Positions 11,461 to 23,072 of a stretch of DNA of 64,000 nt are shown in pieces. This DNA is from Hemileia vastatrix (Eukaryota > Basidiomycota > Pucciniomycetes > Pucciniales > Zaghouaniaceae). The notes under the pieces were generated by a model. It saw nothing but the letters and a program-made list of their open reading frames with translations. It did no database searches and was not told the origin of the DNA. The stretch spans positions 16,362,501 through 16,426,500 of the forward strand of contig JASXTE010000016.1 in the NCBI GenBank assembly GCA_030280995.1. The letters are read 5' to 3'. The position numbers were made by a program, and so were the translations under genes. The stretch's first letter is position 1. Each line of letters begins with the position of its first letter.

Positions 11461-11478
11461 TGGCGCCCAACGTGGGGT
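11461..11478 (+). other. primer binding site, tRNA-Lys type (element B)
   Basis: TGGCGCCCAACGTGGGGT starts three bases after the LTR end CTCTACA (11,457). It matches the tRNA-Lys1,2 primer site known from foamy viruses and Mason-Pfizer-type retroviruses, being complementary to a tRNA 3' end CCCCACGTTGGGCGCCA. Confidence 0.85.
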
Positions 11479-11561
11479 TCAAACTCTCTAGCTTGTGAAG
11501 AAACTTACTTGTTGGACTTCTGGATTTTGTTTTTCTGGTTGTTGTTTTGGGGATTCTGGTA

Positions 11562-11721
11562 ACTGGCTGAACCAGTACAGGATCTGTGGTTGTAGGGATC
11601 TAGGTATAGGGCTGAACCCTCGCTAGATCTGTTGTTTTTGTTTCTCTTTGTTGGTTTATCCTAGTAAAGGGCTGAACCCTTGTAGGATATTGTTGGTTTT
11701 CTGGTAAAGGGCTGAAACCTT
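11562..11721 (+). other. four leader hairpins with a shared CUGAA loop
   Basis: The hairpins are ACTGG-ctgaa-CCAGT (11,562-11,576), AGGG-ctgaa-CCCT (11,608-11,620), AAGGG-ctgaa-CCCTT (11,667-11,681), and a weakened AAGG-gctgaaa-CCTT (11,707-11,721). The loop is constant while stem bases change on both sides together in the first two. They sit between the primer binding site and the Gag ATG, where packaging or dimerisation signals of retroelements usually lie. That role is inferred. Confidence 0.6.
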
Positions 11722-11754
11722 GCAGATTTTTATTGGTTTCTGGTACTATTTGGG

Positions 11755-14221
11755 ATGTCTTCTCCATCTGGTGCTGGTGTTAGTGTTGCTGCTTTTGGTG
11801 TCAGGCCTTCAGTAAGGATTCAAACTTGGGATGGGCCCAAGTTTGTTGGTGATGATGTAAAGTGGTTTTTGGGCAGATATAAGGCTGCTGCTGGAATGGA
11901 TGAGGCTTTTTATTTAGATATGGTGAAGCAGGTAATCTTTTTTATTGGTGATAGGGAATTTGAGAAGGAGATTACTGGTATGGAGGGTTATAAGACTAGC
12001 AATTGGAAAGGGCTTAGTAGGGAAATTGTGGACAGATGGGGAGTCAGATATTCAATGGTGTATTTAAATAAGGTTGTTGGAGAATGGCAAGTGCAGGGTG
12101 GAATAGATTCTTTGGTGAGTTATAGTAAATTTGTTGGAAGTCTTGAAACTGTGGTGGAATATCTGGTGGAGGTAGAGAAATTGTCTCATGAAAACGCAGC
12201 TAAAGATTTATTTTGGTCTGCTTTTGGGAGGGATGTTAGGTTAAATGTGTTAAAGAGTCGTCTAGGAAGGGTTTGATGAAAACCTTACCTAATGGGGAGC
12301 AGAAGTTTCCTGCTCTTAAGGTGTTTAAAGAATTGGTGGAGTCTCACCTCAAGCTTTTGGCTGTGGACAGTTATCAAGAAACCTGTACACAGTATGTCAG
12401 CAAAATTAATGAAGTTTTGGCAGATAATAACAATATAATGAAGAAGGCCCAGGAGGCAAGAAAAGCTCAGTTGGGGAAACTGGTTCCTAAGGTGGATGAG
12501 AATGTGGATAAGGAGATGGTGGATCAATTGGCTGACTTAACAAAGCAATTGAAAATTTTTGTTCAAGAAACTCAGAAGGCCAGCAGGTTATCTACTTCTT
12601 CTTAATCTTCTTATTCGAGTAGAGGGTATGATAGGAGGAATGGTGGTACTGTTGATTTTTGGAAATGTTCCTACTGTAGCCAAAAGGGACATAAGTCTAA
12701 TGATTGTTGGAATTTGAATAGGAATCAGGCTGCTGGTAGAGTCAAATTTGATGGAAAGGTATTTAGGTTTCCAGATGGATCTTTTATCAATCCCAGTGAG
12801 GGTCAGGCTCCTTTGTATTTGGTGAGGAGGAATAGTATTAGTGAAAAGAGAGCTAGGTTTGAGGAATTGCCTACTGAGGATTCTTCTGGTTCTAGAAATA
12901 ATTCTGGAGATAAGAGGAAGGAAAAGGAGGTTAGTAAGGCTACTTTTTCTACTTAATATGGTAGTTTGGAGTTAGTAAAGGTTGTTAAGGCAGATGGTGA
13001 GTGTATGGCTGGTGTATATGATGTGGAGACTGCTAGGAGGGTGGCTGCTTCTAAAGCTAGAAGCGGTATTTCTAATCAGTTAAGGTCGAGAGATGGAAAG
13101 GCAAATGCTAAGAAGGCTGAAGATCCCAAGAAGATTTATACGCCTGAAGAGAGTCATCAGAAGAAGAAGGGTATAGATGATATGGGTCCCCCTAGTTTTG
13201 GTGCTTTTGATCTTAATGGTGATCCTATGCCTTTCGATAATGGTTCAGATTCAGAGGAGGATGTGCCTTTGGCTTCTTTGCCTAAGCCAAGTTCTAGTGG
13301 GCCAATGGAGGGAGTTAGAACTACTTTTTATGGTTCTGTTTTGGTCTCTGTGGATAGAAAGGTTCATGGGGATAATTCTGATGTTGAGATGCTTGATGTT
13401 GTTGGTAATGTGGGACCTCAAGAGTTTTCTAGTGAAAAAGTTGCTAGGAGTAAGGTTCATTATGAGAGGCCAGTGGTTTCTAGTCAAGAGAATGCTATGG
13501 ATTTTGTTTTGGGAAAAGTGAACCAGATTCAGATTTTATTATCTTTGGGTGAATTGTTCACTATTAGTCTGGCCCTTGCTAAAAAGCAGAAGAAGCATTT
13601 GACTAGGAGAAGAGTGGCTACTGGTGAGGTGGAGTATATGTGTGAAAGTGTGGAGAAGTTTGGCAATGAGGTGGAGACTCATTTTTCTGCTCCTTTGGGA
13701 TATTTGGTGGTTTCTTTAAATGGCAAACATGTGAAGGCATTGGTTGATTCTGGTTCACAAATAAATTTTAATTCATTGGATCAAGAAACTAGTCTGGATT
13801 TGCCAATTAAAGCTGGTGTTGGTGGAAATCTCAGAGGAATTGGTGGGCATGCTACTGAATTGATTGGTACAGCAGAGCATGTAAAATTAGGAGTAGGTGT
13901 AGCTGTTGGAAAACTTCAATTTTATGTGGCTAGAGGAGCTGTGAAGACAGTTTTAGGTGGGCCATTTTTGATGGATTTTGATGCCAAGATTGGTTATCAG
14001 ACTGGTGTTGGGATTAGTTTGGAGATTACTGGGGAGGATATGAGGCAGTTACATATGAGGTTGGCACCCCCAGGTGATGAAGGTTGGGAAAATAGACCTG
14101 GTGTTTCTGCAGCTTGTCAGTGTTGCACTTGAACTAGGAATAGAAAATATTTGAAGTCCTCTTCTGGTTTATTTGAGGAGAGTGGTGATAATTTTGTTGG
14201 TGACCCTCATTTTTTGGGGTA
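11755..14221 (+). pseudogene. Gag-protease of element B
   Basis: ATG at 11,755. Capsid-like part (RIQTWDG, DVKWFLGRY, FFIGDREFEKEI) to about 12,270, where a one-base deletion shifts the frame (12,255 region); the next frame begins at 12,273. A canonical CCHC zinc knuckle (CSYCSQKGHKSNDC) lies at about 12,667-12,708, then an acidic/Ser-rich spacer, then the aspartic protease (ALVDSGSQIN, about 13,740). Stops at 12,603 (TAA), 12,954 (TAA) and 14,130 (TGA) interrupt a frame that in A continues to the Pol junction, equivalent to the TAG at 14,219-14,221 here. The gene probably encoded one Gag-PR polyprotein of about 800 residues. Confidence 0.8.
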
Positions 14222-17200
14222 GCAGGGGCTGATCACTATAATGTTACAATCTCTCCCCAGGATGAGATCCCGGATTGCAATTGGTCAGCTCACTTGGAGA
14301 TAATTTGAGTGGATTCTCAATTACTTTCTGTTAATAATATGTTAAATTGTTATTATGTTCTCAAATTTTTGGTTTGTCTCACTTCTCTGTCAAGATTTTT
14401 GATCACATTCAAGAATGGATCAAGAGGTAAGATGGGAAATATTATGTTGAATAAAAATTGGAATGGTTTATTTTCTGACCTCCAGCAAGAGGGTAAACTG
14501 AAATTATTTCATCAAAATTCTATAAAAAATCTTAGTATAATTAAAACACAAAAAAATAATTTTTTTGATAATTTGATTCCGGTCCTCCAGCAAGGGGATA
14601 AACTGCCAAATTTTTTACTGGTGATTTTATGATTGATAAGGGAATTAAAAGTGTTGGAAAAATTGTTGATAAAATAGACGAGGGAAAAGAGAAAAGGGTT
14701 AAATTTAAAAATGAAATAAAATATTTTTCTACTTATATTGATTCTGGTTCTGACATTGAAGTGAATTCCTTTGATGAACTTTTCAATGGCAATACAAAAA
14801 TAAATATTTTACCTCAAGTTTATGTAGATGTGGAGGCAGCAAAATATAAGAAGTTAGCAAATAAAATCTGACCAATTAATGAACCACTACCTGCTAAATT
14901 AAATACACCTTTGAAAAGACCAAGGCTATCAAGAGATCGTTATGAATGTCCCTTGGTGAAGAATCCGCCCAAATTTTCTGAAACATCAAGAATCACTTTT
15001 GATAGATTAGGTGTTGTTAATTTTGGACCTGATGGTTGGTTGTCTGGAGAAGAGAAGAAGTTGTTGTTGGATGTGATGGTCAAGCAAGAGAAGGCCATTT
15101 CTTTTGTAGAAGAGGAAAGGGGTGTGTTGAAGCATTCCTATGGGGAGCCTTACAAGATTCCTGTAGTATGTCATGAACCGTGGCAGAAAAAACAAATCCC
15201 AATTCCAGCTGCATTAAAAGAAGCTTATATCAAAGTTGTCAGAGAGCGTATTTGCACTGGACTATATGAGAAATCATCATCAAGTTATTCTAGTCCAGTA
15301 TTTTGTATCAAGAAACCAAATGGCAAACTTAGAGTAGTTCATGATCTCAGGGAATTAAATAGGGTTACAATAAAGGATGCTGGTATACCACCTAGTGCTG
15401 AGGAGTTTGTGGAAGCGTTTTATGAGAGATTGTGTTATGGTTTAGGAGATATTATGGGGGGATATGATGAGAGAGAGTTGCATCCAGACTCTAGGCCTCT
15501 CACTACTTTTGATACACCGCTAGGACAATTACAATTGACAAGATTACCTCAAGGAGAAACAAACTCAGTTTCCGTTTATCAAGCTCAGATGGCTTGGATT
15601 CTTCAAGATGAAATTCCTCAATATGCTGGAATCTTTATTGACAATGGAGAAATTAAAGCACCTTCAACAGATTATGATAATGAAGTGTTGGAGGAGAACC
15701 CAGGGATACAAAAATTCATCTGGGAGTATAAAATTACTTTAGAGAGGATCTTGTTTAGAATTGAAGAAGCTGGTTTAACTATTTCAGGTTCAACATTTTC
15801 ATGTTGTGTGCCAGCTTTAGAGATTTTAGGTCATGTGGTATGTTAAGAGGGTAGGATTATGTCCAAGAAGAAAGTGATTAAAATTCAGTCCTGGCCAAGA
15901 CCCAAGAATACGACCAAACTAAGGGGGTTTTTAGGTGTATGTGTTTATGTTCAAATGTTTATCAAGGACTTTTCTTCATTGGAAGCTCCGTTGAGAAGGT
16001 TGACGAGAAAGGATGCAGACTGGGAGTGGGATGAAGAGTGTGAAAGGGAATTTTGGAGATTGAAGAAGGTTGTGGGGAATGATTTAGTCCTGCACAAGTT
16101 AGATTATGGAAAAGATGCTGGTAGGATCTATTTAGCAGTTGACTCAAGTCAGGTTGCTTCTGGGGGAGTTTTGACTTAGATGGATAAAGCTGGTTACATT
16201 AGGCCAGTTAGGTATGAATCTGTGGTATTCACCCAAGTCAAATCAAGATATTCTCAGCCAAAATTGGAACTGTGTGGAGTGGCAAAATTTTTAAAGAAAC
16301 TTCAAAATGTTTTGTGGGGCCAACACTTTGAATTGCAAGTGGATGCAAAATATTTAATTCAAATGATTCATTCCCCAAGTTTACCTAATGAACCTATGAC
16401 TAGATGGGTAGCATCCATTCAACATTTTTATTTTTACTTATCTCATAAGCCTGGAAAAACTTTTACTCTTCCAGATGGTTTGTCAAGAAGACCACCCACT
16501 GAAGATGATTCAGATTCAGAAGATTTTGATGAAGATATACCTATGATCAAAGCCAGCACTAAAGGAGCTTAAGACTTTCCATACCTCCCCCATGAGCTTA
16601 AACTGGCAGGACTATTGTGTTTAGATGATTGTGATGATGACCTCCTTCAAGAGGATAAACTGGAAAATTATTTTTATGTTGATAAATTTGATAAAATTGG
16701 TGTGAAAAAATTTGGTAAAAAAAAAGGTAGATGAAGATGTTGTGTATATAGATGAAGATGGATTGGTAGTTTGGGATAGTAGTAGGTTAAGGAAGGGTGT
16801 ATATGTTGGAGAATTAGAAAATTTGGTTAAAAAGGGTGAAGAAGAGAAAGATTTATTTTTGAATTTTGTTTCTAAGAGGTCAAAAGGTTCAGATGAAGAA
16901 AATTGACAAAGCTCAATCAAGAATCAAATTTGTGGTCAAAGTCTATTGGCTCATTCATGTGCAGGTGATATTGGTGATAGAGAAGTGCCCATTGATATTA
17001 TATTAATCAATTTTCAAGATTAATTCTGGGGTCAGACTGGTTTTTATTTTTTGTTGGTCAAATATTTATTGACTTTAGAAAGGCCAGAAGATTGTGAAGA
17101 TGATGAATGGGTGGCTATAAAAAGGAAGTCATCTATGTTTTACTGATCTGGTCGATGATAAATGAAAAGGAGGTATCCAAATCCTCAAGTATTTTTAACT

Positions 17201-18297
17201 CAAAAGAAATGGCAAGAATTAGTTTTAAAGTCACTGCATGAAGATCTTGGGCATAGAGGTGTTGGAAAAACGTTCAGAAGAATTGCTGTTCAATTTTGGT
17301 GGAAAGGCATGAAGATGGCTGTTAAACAGTGGGTTCAGTCATGCAAAGAATGTCAAAGAAGAATTTATTTAAGGCCGAAAGAACCTGGACACGCTACCAG
17401 TGAGAATACTCTCTTTTGAAGGGTTAGCTTGGATGCTGTTCATATTAAGGAGTGAAGGTATAAAAATTTAATTGTAGCCCGAGATGATTTATCTGGTTGG
17501 GTAGAGGCAGCGCCTCTTATTAATTTGACTGCCAAAAATGTGGCAGAATTTATTTTGAATAATTGGGTGTATTTATATGGATTTATTAAATTGGTAATGG
17601 TAGATGGAGGTCCTGAGTTTGGGACAGAGTTTAAAGAAGCTATATCAAAAGTTAGGTCAAAGGTTAGGGTAGCAACCCCTTACTATCCTGAAGCTGAATG
17701 TATAGTTGAAAGAGGGCATCAAGTTATTAAGTATGCTTTAGTCAAAATGTGTGGGTTGAGTGCTGAAAAGTGGAGGCATTATTTACCTTTAGTTTTATTT
17801 TCTGATCAAATTACTGCCAAAAGGACAACTGTATTTTCACCCTATGAACTTGTTTTTGGACAGAAAGCTGTTTTACTGGTTGATTTGGAAGCTGAATCAT
17901 ATCTTGGAGTGGATTGGGACATGGTCAAGACTACTGAAGAGTTATTATATGCAAGAATGATGCAGCTAGAAAAGAAAGAAGAGTACTTATAAAAGGCATA
18001 TTCCCAGATGATGAAGATTTGAAATAAGTCAGTAAGATATTGGGATTAGCGGTTGGCACATCAACTTAGAAAACCTTTGAAAACTGGAGATATGGTTTTG
18101 GTGTATAATAGGAGTTTGGAGAGCCAATGGGGCAAGATGTTTTCAGATAGGTGGAATGGACTGTATAAAGTCAAGGAACAAGTATCTGGTGGTTAATATG
18201 TGATAGAAGAGTTGGATGGAGTAGCTTTGAAGAAGAGGGTAGCAGCCAATCAATTCAAGCAGTTCTATCCTAGAGGTACCCAGAGCTCTGAAGTTTG
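14222..18297 (+). pseudogene. Pol of element B (RT, RNase H, integrase)
   Basis: The start is uncertain because the A-type TAATG junction is lost. RT is at 14,911-15,846 (RVVHDLRELN, GLGDIMGGYD, LPQGETNS) with the catalytic motif changed to FIDNGE; one of the two catalytic aspartates is Asn, which should abolish activity. The connection and RNase H domains are at 15,859-16,572 (LAVDSSQVASGGVL, ELQVDAKYLI, DGLSRRPP), with a TAG at 16,177. A linker follows (16,573-17,161), then integrase with an HHCC finger (HEDLGHRG...SCKECQRR, 17,239-17,371) and core (SGWVEA, MVDGGPEFG, ECIVERGH, 17,490-17,740). It ends after a basic tail at 18,297. Spacer regions 14,300-14,880 and 16,573-17,161 hold copies of a CTCCA-CAAGAGGATAAACTG motif. 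Confidence 0.8.
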
Positions 18298-19380
18298 ACT
18301 CTGAAATGAGGATAAACTACATAATTGATTAAATAAAATTTTGTCAAAGTTTAACTCCAGAATGTGGATAAACTACTTTTTTATTAAAAATATTACCGTC
18401 GTTTTACTATGGTATGGGAGACAAAACTGTTAAAAAAATTTACGACATTTATGAAGAAATTTGTTTGAAAATTCTTAAAACTCTTAAAAGCGACAAAAAT
18501 TATGGGGAAGATATATGTTGGATTGATAATTTTTTTTTGGTAGAAGTGTTCACAGGGGAACCTTCTGAATTAAATATTGAAAAGTTTAGGGGTAATTGAT
18601 GGGCTGTCTGCTCTATACACAATTACCCCACAATGTTTGTTACCAATTTTTCCCTGTTTCTAGTTGAATCCTGGCTTTGTTTTTTATCCATAGAAAGTCA
18701 TCTAAGACTATAAACTGGAACGTATGAAGAGACAATGCTCCCACTTACAGATTCAAGATTCTTTTTATTTTTTATTTTGTTATTTCTTTTATGTTAGATT
18801 TTTATGTAATGAAATATGTTTTTCTTTCATTTTAATTTTTATAATACTATAAAATATTGTTAAGGGTGATGCTCACTGGTGGTCTCTAATAATTTTTACA
18901 AATTGGAGGGAGCCCACTCAGTGATCATTATTATAAAATTTTATTTTCCTAAACTTTCATTTATTGATTTTGTATTTTAAATTTTATAAAATTATGTCAC
19001 CACATCAAGTTGCACTTGGATGTGGGTATGATGTCAAGGGTACCGCTCATCAATTGGCCAGGGGGCATCTTTTAAATTTTATTTTACATTTCATAAATTT
19101 TATATTTCAAATTTGCTTATCATTTTTTTAAAATTAAATTTCAAATTTTATTTCATAAAAATCTTTGATAAACTTTTATTATTTTCATCATTAAAAAAAC
19201 CAAAAAAAAACTAATAAAAAATAAATAAAAAAATAAAATAAATATATAAACATGCAATTGTTTTTTTAAAAATTTTGTTAAATTTAAATTTCAATTTTCT
19301 TTTGGTTTTTTTATAGTATATTTTATATAGGAAAAAGAGCCAAGAGGAGCTTGAGCAAAATTGGATCCTACTTCAAAATG

Positions 19381-19870
19381 TTTAGTCCTCCAAGTGTTTA
19401 AACCATCTTCTTTTAAAGACTTTCTTTAAGGTCTTATTTGTATTCATGATCTGTTAGTACACTAAGACTTGAATCTGGATAGTTTTTACAGTTTTATTTT
19501 AAGAATTTGGTTCCTCATTGGATCTGTTAGTCCACTAAGACTTTAAACTGGAAAGTTTTTATGATTTTATTTCAAGAATTTGAATCCACATTGGATCTGT
19601 TAGTCCACTAAGACTTTAAACTGGATAATTTTTACAATTTTATTTCAAGAATTTGGTTCCTCATTGGATCTTTAGTCCTCTAAGACTTTAAACTGGCTGT
19701 TTATGATTTTATTTCAAGATATGCTGTTTGTCCTCCAAGACTTTAAATTGGCTAACTTTCAAGGACATTCAAAATTTTATGGATATTTTTGGAGAAAGGT
19801 TTATGATAGTAGCTGGAACTAGCAATCAATTAAATGTTTGGTACACCAAGACTTTAAACTGGAATGTCAA
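19381..19870 (+). repeat. array of AGTCC-C-AAGACTTTAAACTGG motifs
   Basis: Seven or so copies lie near 19,381, 19,453, 19,530, 19,600, 19,672, 19,729 and 19,839, most as GTCC(A/T)C(T/C)AAGACTTTAAA(C/T)TGG. This is the reverse complement of the array in element A at 257-690, so the motif is characteristic of family 1 and occurs in element sense. Confidence 0.7.
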
Positions 19871-20849
19871 TCTATTTGGTGAAATTTGTGGCGCTTTAAC
19901 ATGGTCTAAAAGTTTAAAATTAAATATTGGAAGCCTGGCTAAAAGTATTTTGTAAACATTGCTAAATAGCAAAATGGATGAAAATTGTGATGAAAAAATC
20001 AGAAGTAAGGGTGGTAGTTGGATTTATTATTATTTTATTTTAAAGCCTCAGTTTTAGACTGTTTGGCGGAAGCTTGGAGGACCTCATGGCAAGATTGGAA
20101 TCAAAGAATTTGTCTCAGTGGGGGGACCTATGAGAACAGAATCAAGTGTATTTGGCTCTTTAGGGAGATGCACTCTCTCATGCTGTGACATAGTGGGAAG
20201 ACTGGTATATGGGAGTCTTAAGGGATTCAAACCTTGCTCTCAGCAGTGGAATTATCAAAAAAATTTATTTTTATTATTATTATGATTTATATCAAGAGCA
20301 GAAGAAGAAGACAAACAGTTAAAATTTGTAGAAGATAAGCTAAAACAACGTTCATCAAAATAAACTAGTTAGAATAAATAATTGGTTGGAATGGGGACAT
20401 TCCTTATTGGAGGGAGGATGTGGCATTCTAAATCTGGATAAGCCACTTAGGTGAAAATTTGATTGGAACTTGGTTGGAAGAAAATCATGGTGTTACCAGG
20501 TTTTAATTTGGTTGAAGGGAGTTAACTGGATTTTTTTGGGTTGATTTTTGGTGTTTTGGAATGGTTATATGTGGTATTTCTTTTGTGGTTTGATGGCTAT
20601 ATGGATTTGTATTTTTGGTGAATGAAGTGTGCTCTTGGAATGGCCACTTTTTTCTTGTGGGCTCTGGTGGGCTCTGGTAATTTTCCAGTGCAAAAGCAAA
20701 GTATACTGGAAAAATTCTGTCATTGTGGCCAAGTTTTATCATGGTGAAAAAATTAACTCACTGTGGCAAATTTAGCTCACTCTGGCCAAATTAGCTCATT
20801 ATGGTAAAAAGAGCTCATTGTGGCAAAATTTTCTCACAATGGGAAAGTC

Positions 20850-21065
20850 TGATCACCAGTGCAAAGTTTGGTCACCGCAGAAAATTCTGGGCACTGTGGC
20901 AAAGTTTGGTCACTGCAGAAAAGTCTGGGCACTGTGGTAAAGTTTGGTCACTGTAGAAAAGTCTGATCACCAGTGCAAAGTTTGGTCACTGTAGAAAAGT
21001 CTGATAACCAGTGCAAAGTTTGGTCACTGCAGAAAAGTTTGGCTATTGTGGCAAAATTTGGCTAG
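20850..21065 (+). repeat. minisatellite, ~38-bp unit
   Basis: About five units built on GCAAAGTTTGGTCACTGCAG followed by AAAAGTCTG and a CAC-GTG step. Upstream (20,740-20,850) are looser variants such as AGCTCACTGTGGCAAA. Confidence 0.7.
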
Positions 21066-21165
21066 AATTTATTATGCTTGTTAGATCAATAGTTAATTGT
21101 AGATCCTATGCTTTAGGGTATTGTTGGAAAGGTCTGGAGTAGGAGAATCAGAAAGAAGGGGGAAA

Positions 21166-21775
21166 TCTTAGTCTGCTACATGTTTTTGTCTTTTAGTTTC
21201 GATAATTAGAGTCTTTTTTAATAATTAACAATATTTAACATATAACAACAATTATAATAAAAAAATATCAACATATAGGGTACCATTGGATAGATCTCAT
21301 CCAGGGTAACTCAAATTTATTAATTTTCTTATAAAATTCATAAAAAAAAAAAAAAAGTACACTCTTTAATTTTTGTGTGAAACTGGGTGAATCTGGGGCA
21401 GACCTTTAATAAGGCACCTTTGAACAGATCATCCCAAGGGTAGTTTCTGGGGTACTTTACTGTACTTTTCAGTCTCTGGAGCAAGTGTTTCAGCTCGTTC
21501 TAAGTATTTTCTGTTACTGGTATCAGTGTAATCAGGTACTAGGTATTTTTTTGGCTAGTGTAACAGATAGTTGCACTTAGATTTTTCTTTATTATAGGTT
21601 TCCAATGCTTTCAAAGTTTTTCAATCAGGATTTCATCTATTCCATTCTTCAAGTTGATTTTCAAGCTTAGTTAACTGAATCTTACATTTACCTAAAGGGA
21701 AAGGGATTTCTTTTTGCCATTCCAACTTCCTTGGATTGTTCCTGCAGCAAGGTGACTGTAGGAGTCTACTCTACA
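21166..21775 (+). mobile_element. 3' LTR of element B (left end approximate)
   Basis: The right end is certain: ...GGTGACTGTAGGAGTCTACTCTACA at 21,751-21,775 repeats the end of the 5' LTR fragment at 11,433-11,457. The left end is placed after the purine tract at 21,150-21,165. A GGTACCATTGGATAG stretch at 21,279 resembles the LTR of A. Confidence 0.5.
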
Positions 21776-22945
21776 GCGCTAGTAACAAAGTATGATTTAA
21801 TAGTAAATATTAATGGTCCTACTACTTATCGTTAAATTATTTAGTTATTAAACCTCAGGAGAAGACTAATAAATTATTTCTTCTTAATATAAACTCACAA
21901 TACTTGGATTTTATGCATGCTAGTGGTGGAAAATAGATCAATAAAATATAGTTATAGCTTATATAAAGATAATATCAATTTATATATGCTTTATAATATA
22001 TATTTATATATGATAATTGTTTTATAATTTTAATTTAAAGTGTATTAAGTAAGTGATGATCCCATAACCAGTCAAAATTCTCCCTTACTTATACAAAAAT
22101 CCACTGGATTGCACTGACCTTCAATCCAGATGATTTCACTGCTATCCCCAGCAATTACAGCACTGTGAGCGCCCATAAACTCCCCATAGAGTCCAAATCA
22201 AGAAGTTTCAACATCCTGACCTCCAGTAAGGAACCTCCATCACAATTAATAATACCACAGACCCATACCATAAATAGAATAAACAGGTAAAAGTGGATAT
22301 CATAAAGAAACAAGTAAAATAACTCATCGAAAGAGTATATAATGAAACCCAAAGCATATAAAGGAGAAAAATTAGCTTTCTAAGCCCCTAATAACATCCC
22401 CAAGCATCCATATTAACCTAGTAATCATATCTTAACTCATAAATCCGTGAAAATTCATCCAAGGAAGCAGATTAAGTTGTCCAAACTGGATATATGCGCC
22501 TGAAATAGGTGTATATGCTTGTGTAGATATTTTGAGTCCACTGAATAGGTCCATACAACCTAAAAGAAGCAGAAAAATAAAGGTTATAGGCTGTTAAGAG
22601 ATTAAAACCCACTTATAGACCTAAATTTACATAATATAACTACATATTTCACTGAATATGAGGCTTATGTATACAAATAAGCTTATGTATGTCTATAATT
22701 ACTTAATATCACTTACAATAAGTATATTTTTACCCCTTTAACACCTTAATAAGTACTATTATGCTATGGATTAGCTTTTTAAACTACTATAAGTCATATA
22801 ATAGTATGATAATTATATATATAAGTATTATAACCATATATATAAGTATTTTAACCATATTTTTAAGTAATAAATGTAATGTAATTAAGGTTATCTTATT
22901 TTAAACATAAGTATTACTCAGTCCTGGAGATACCTAGGCTGAAAC
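21776..22945 (-). mobile_element. 3' LTR of element C (inner end certain)
   Basis: In minus sense the LTR opens TTTCAGCCTAGG-ATCTCCAGGA right after the polypurine tract GGGTGAGAAAG (22,956-22,946). This resembles the E LTR start (TGTCAGCCAGGCTATTCCAGGA, 53,753) more than the D type. The other end is put next to the LTR end of element B. A block at 22,140-22,209 (AGCAATTACAGCACTGTGAG...TCAAGAAGTTTCAA) recurs at 39,775-39,845. Confidence 0.5.
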
Positions 22946-23072
22946 TTTCTCACCCAAAAAAACAATAAAAAAATGTTAAGACATTTTAATTAATAAGTAA
23001 GTAGTGAATAGAAAAATAATTTTAAAATTTCTATGATACATATACTGAAATAACCAGTATTATTTGGATATG

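Larger units (their letters stand above)
18298..21165 (+). other. 3' non-coding region of element B, repeat-rich
   Basis: I see no supported gene here. The 61-codon frame at 18,414-18,599 is very A/T-rich and not recognised. The region holds GAGGATAAACT motifs at 18,310 and 18,368, blocks shared with A (18,600-18,660; 18,863-18,925; 18,984-19,068), an array of AAGACTTTAAACTGG motifs (19,380-19,870) and a minisatellite (20,850-21,065). A purine tract AGAAAGAAGGGGGAAA at 21,150-21,165 may be the polypurine tract before the 3' LTR. Confidence 0.55.
11369..21775 (+). mobile_element. family-1 Ty3/gypsy element B
   Basis: Plus-strand relative of A. Its 5' LTR is present only as the last ~90 bp (11,369-11,457), which matches 21,687-21,775 at the 3' end. 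Next come the primer binding site (11,461), a leader with four hairpins, Gag-PR (11,755-14,221), Pol (about 14,222-18,297), and a repeat-rich 3' region ending in the 3' LTR. Frameshifts, stops and a changed RT catalytic residue show that it cannot transpose by itself. A and B are oriented head-to-head, with their 5' ends facing each other. Confidence 0.8.

Noticed and set aside
18414..18599. 61-codon frame after Pol of B
   Set aside because: No counterpart was found in A and composition follows local A/T richness. It is mentioned only in the 3' region entry.
20503..20742. 79-codon minus-strand frame in the B 3' region, considered as the counterpart of the antisense gene in A
   Set aside because: It has no cysteines, no splice signals and no similarity to the A gene.
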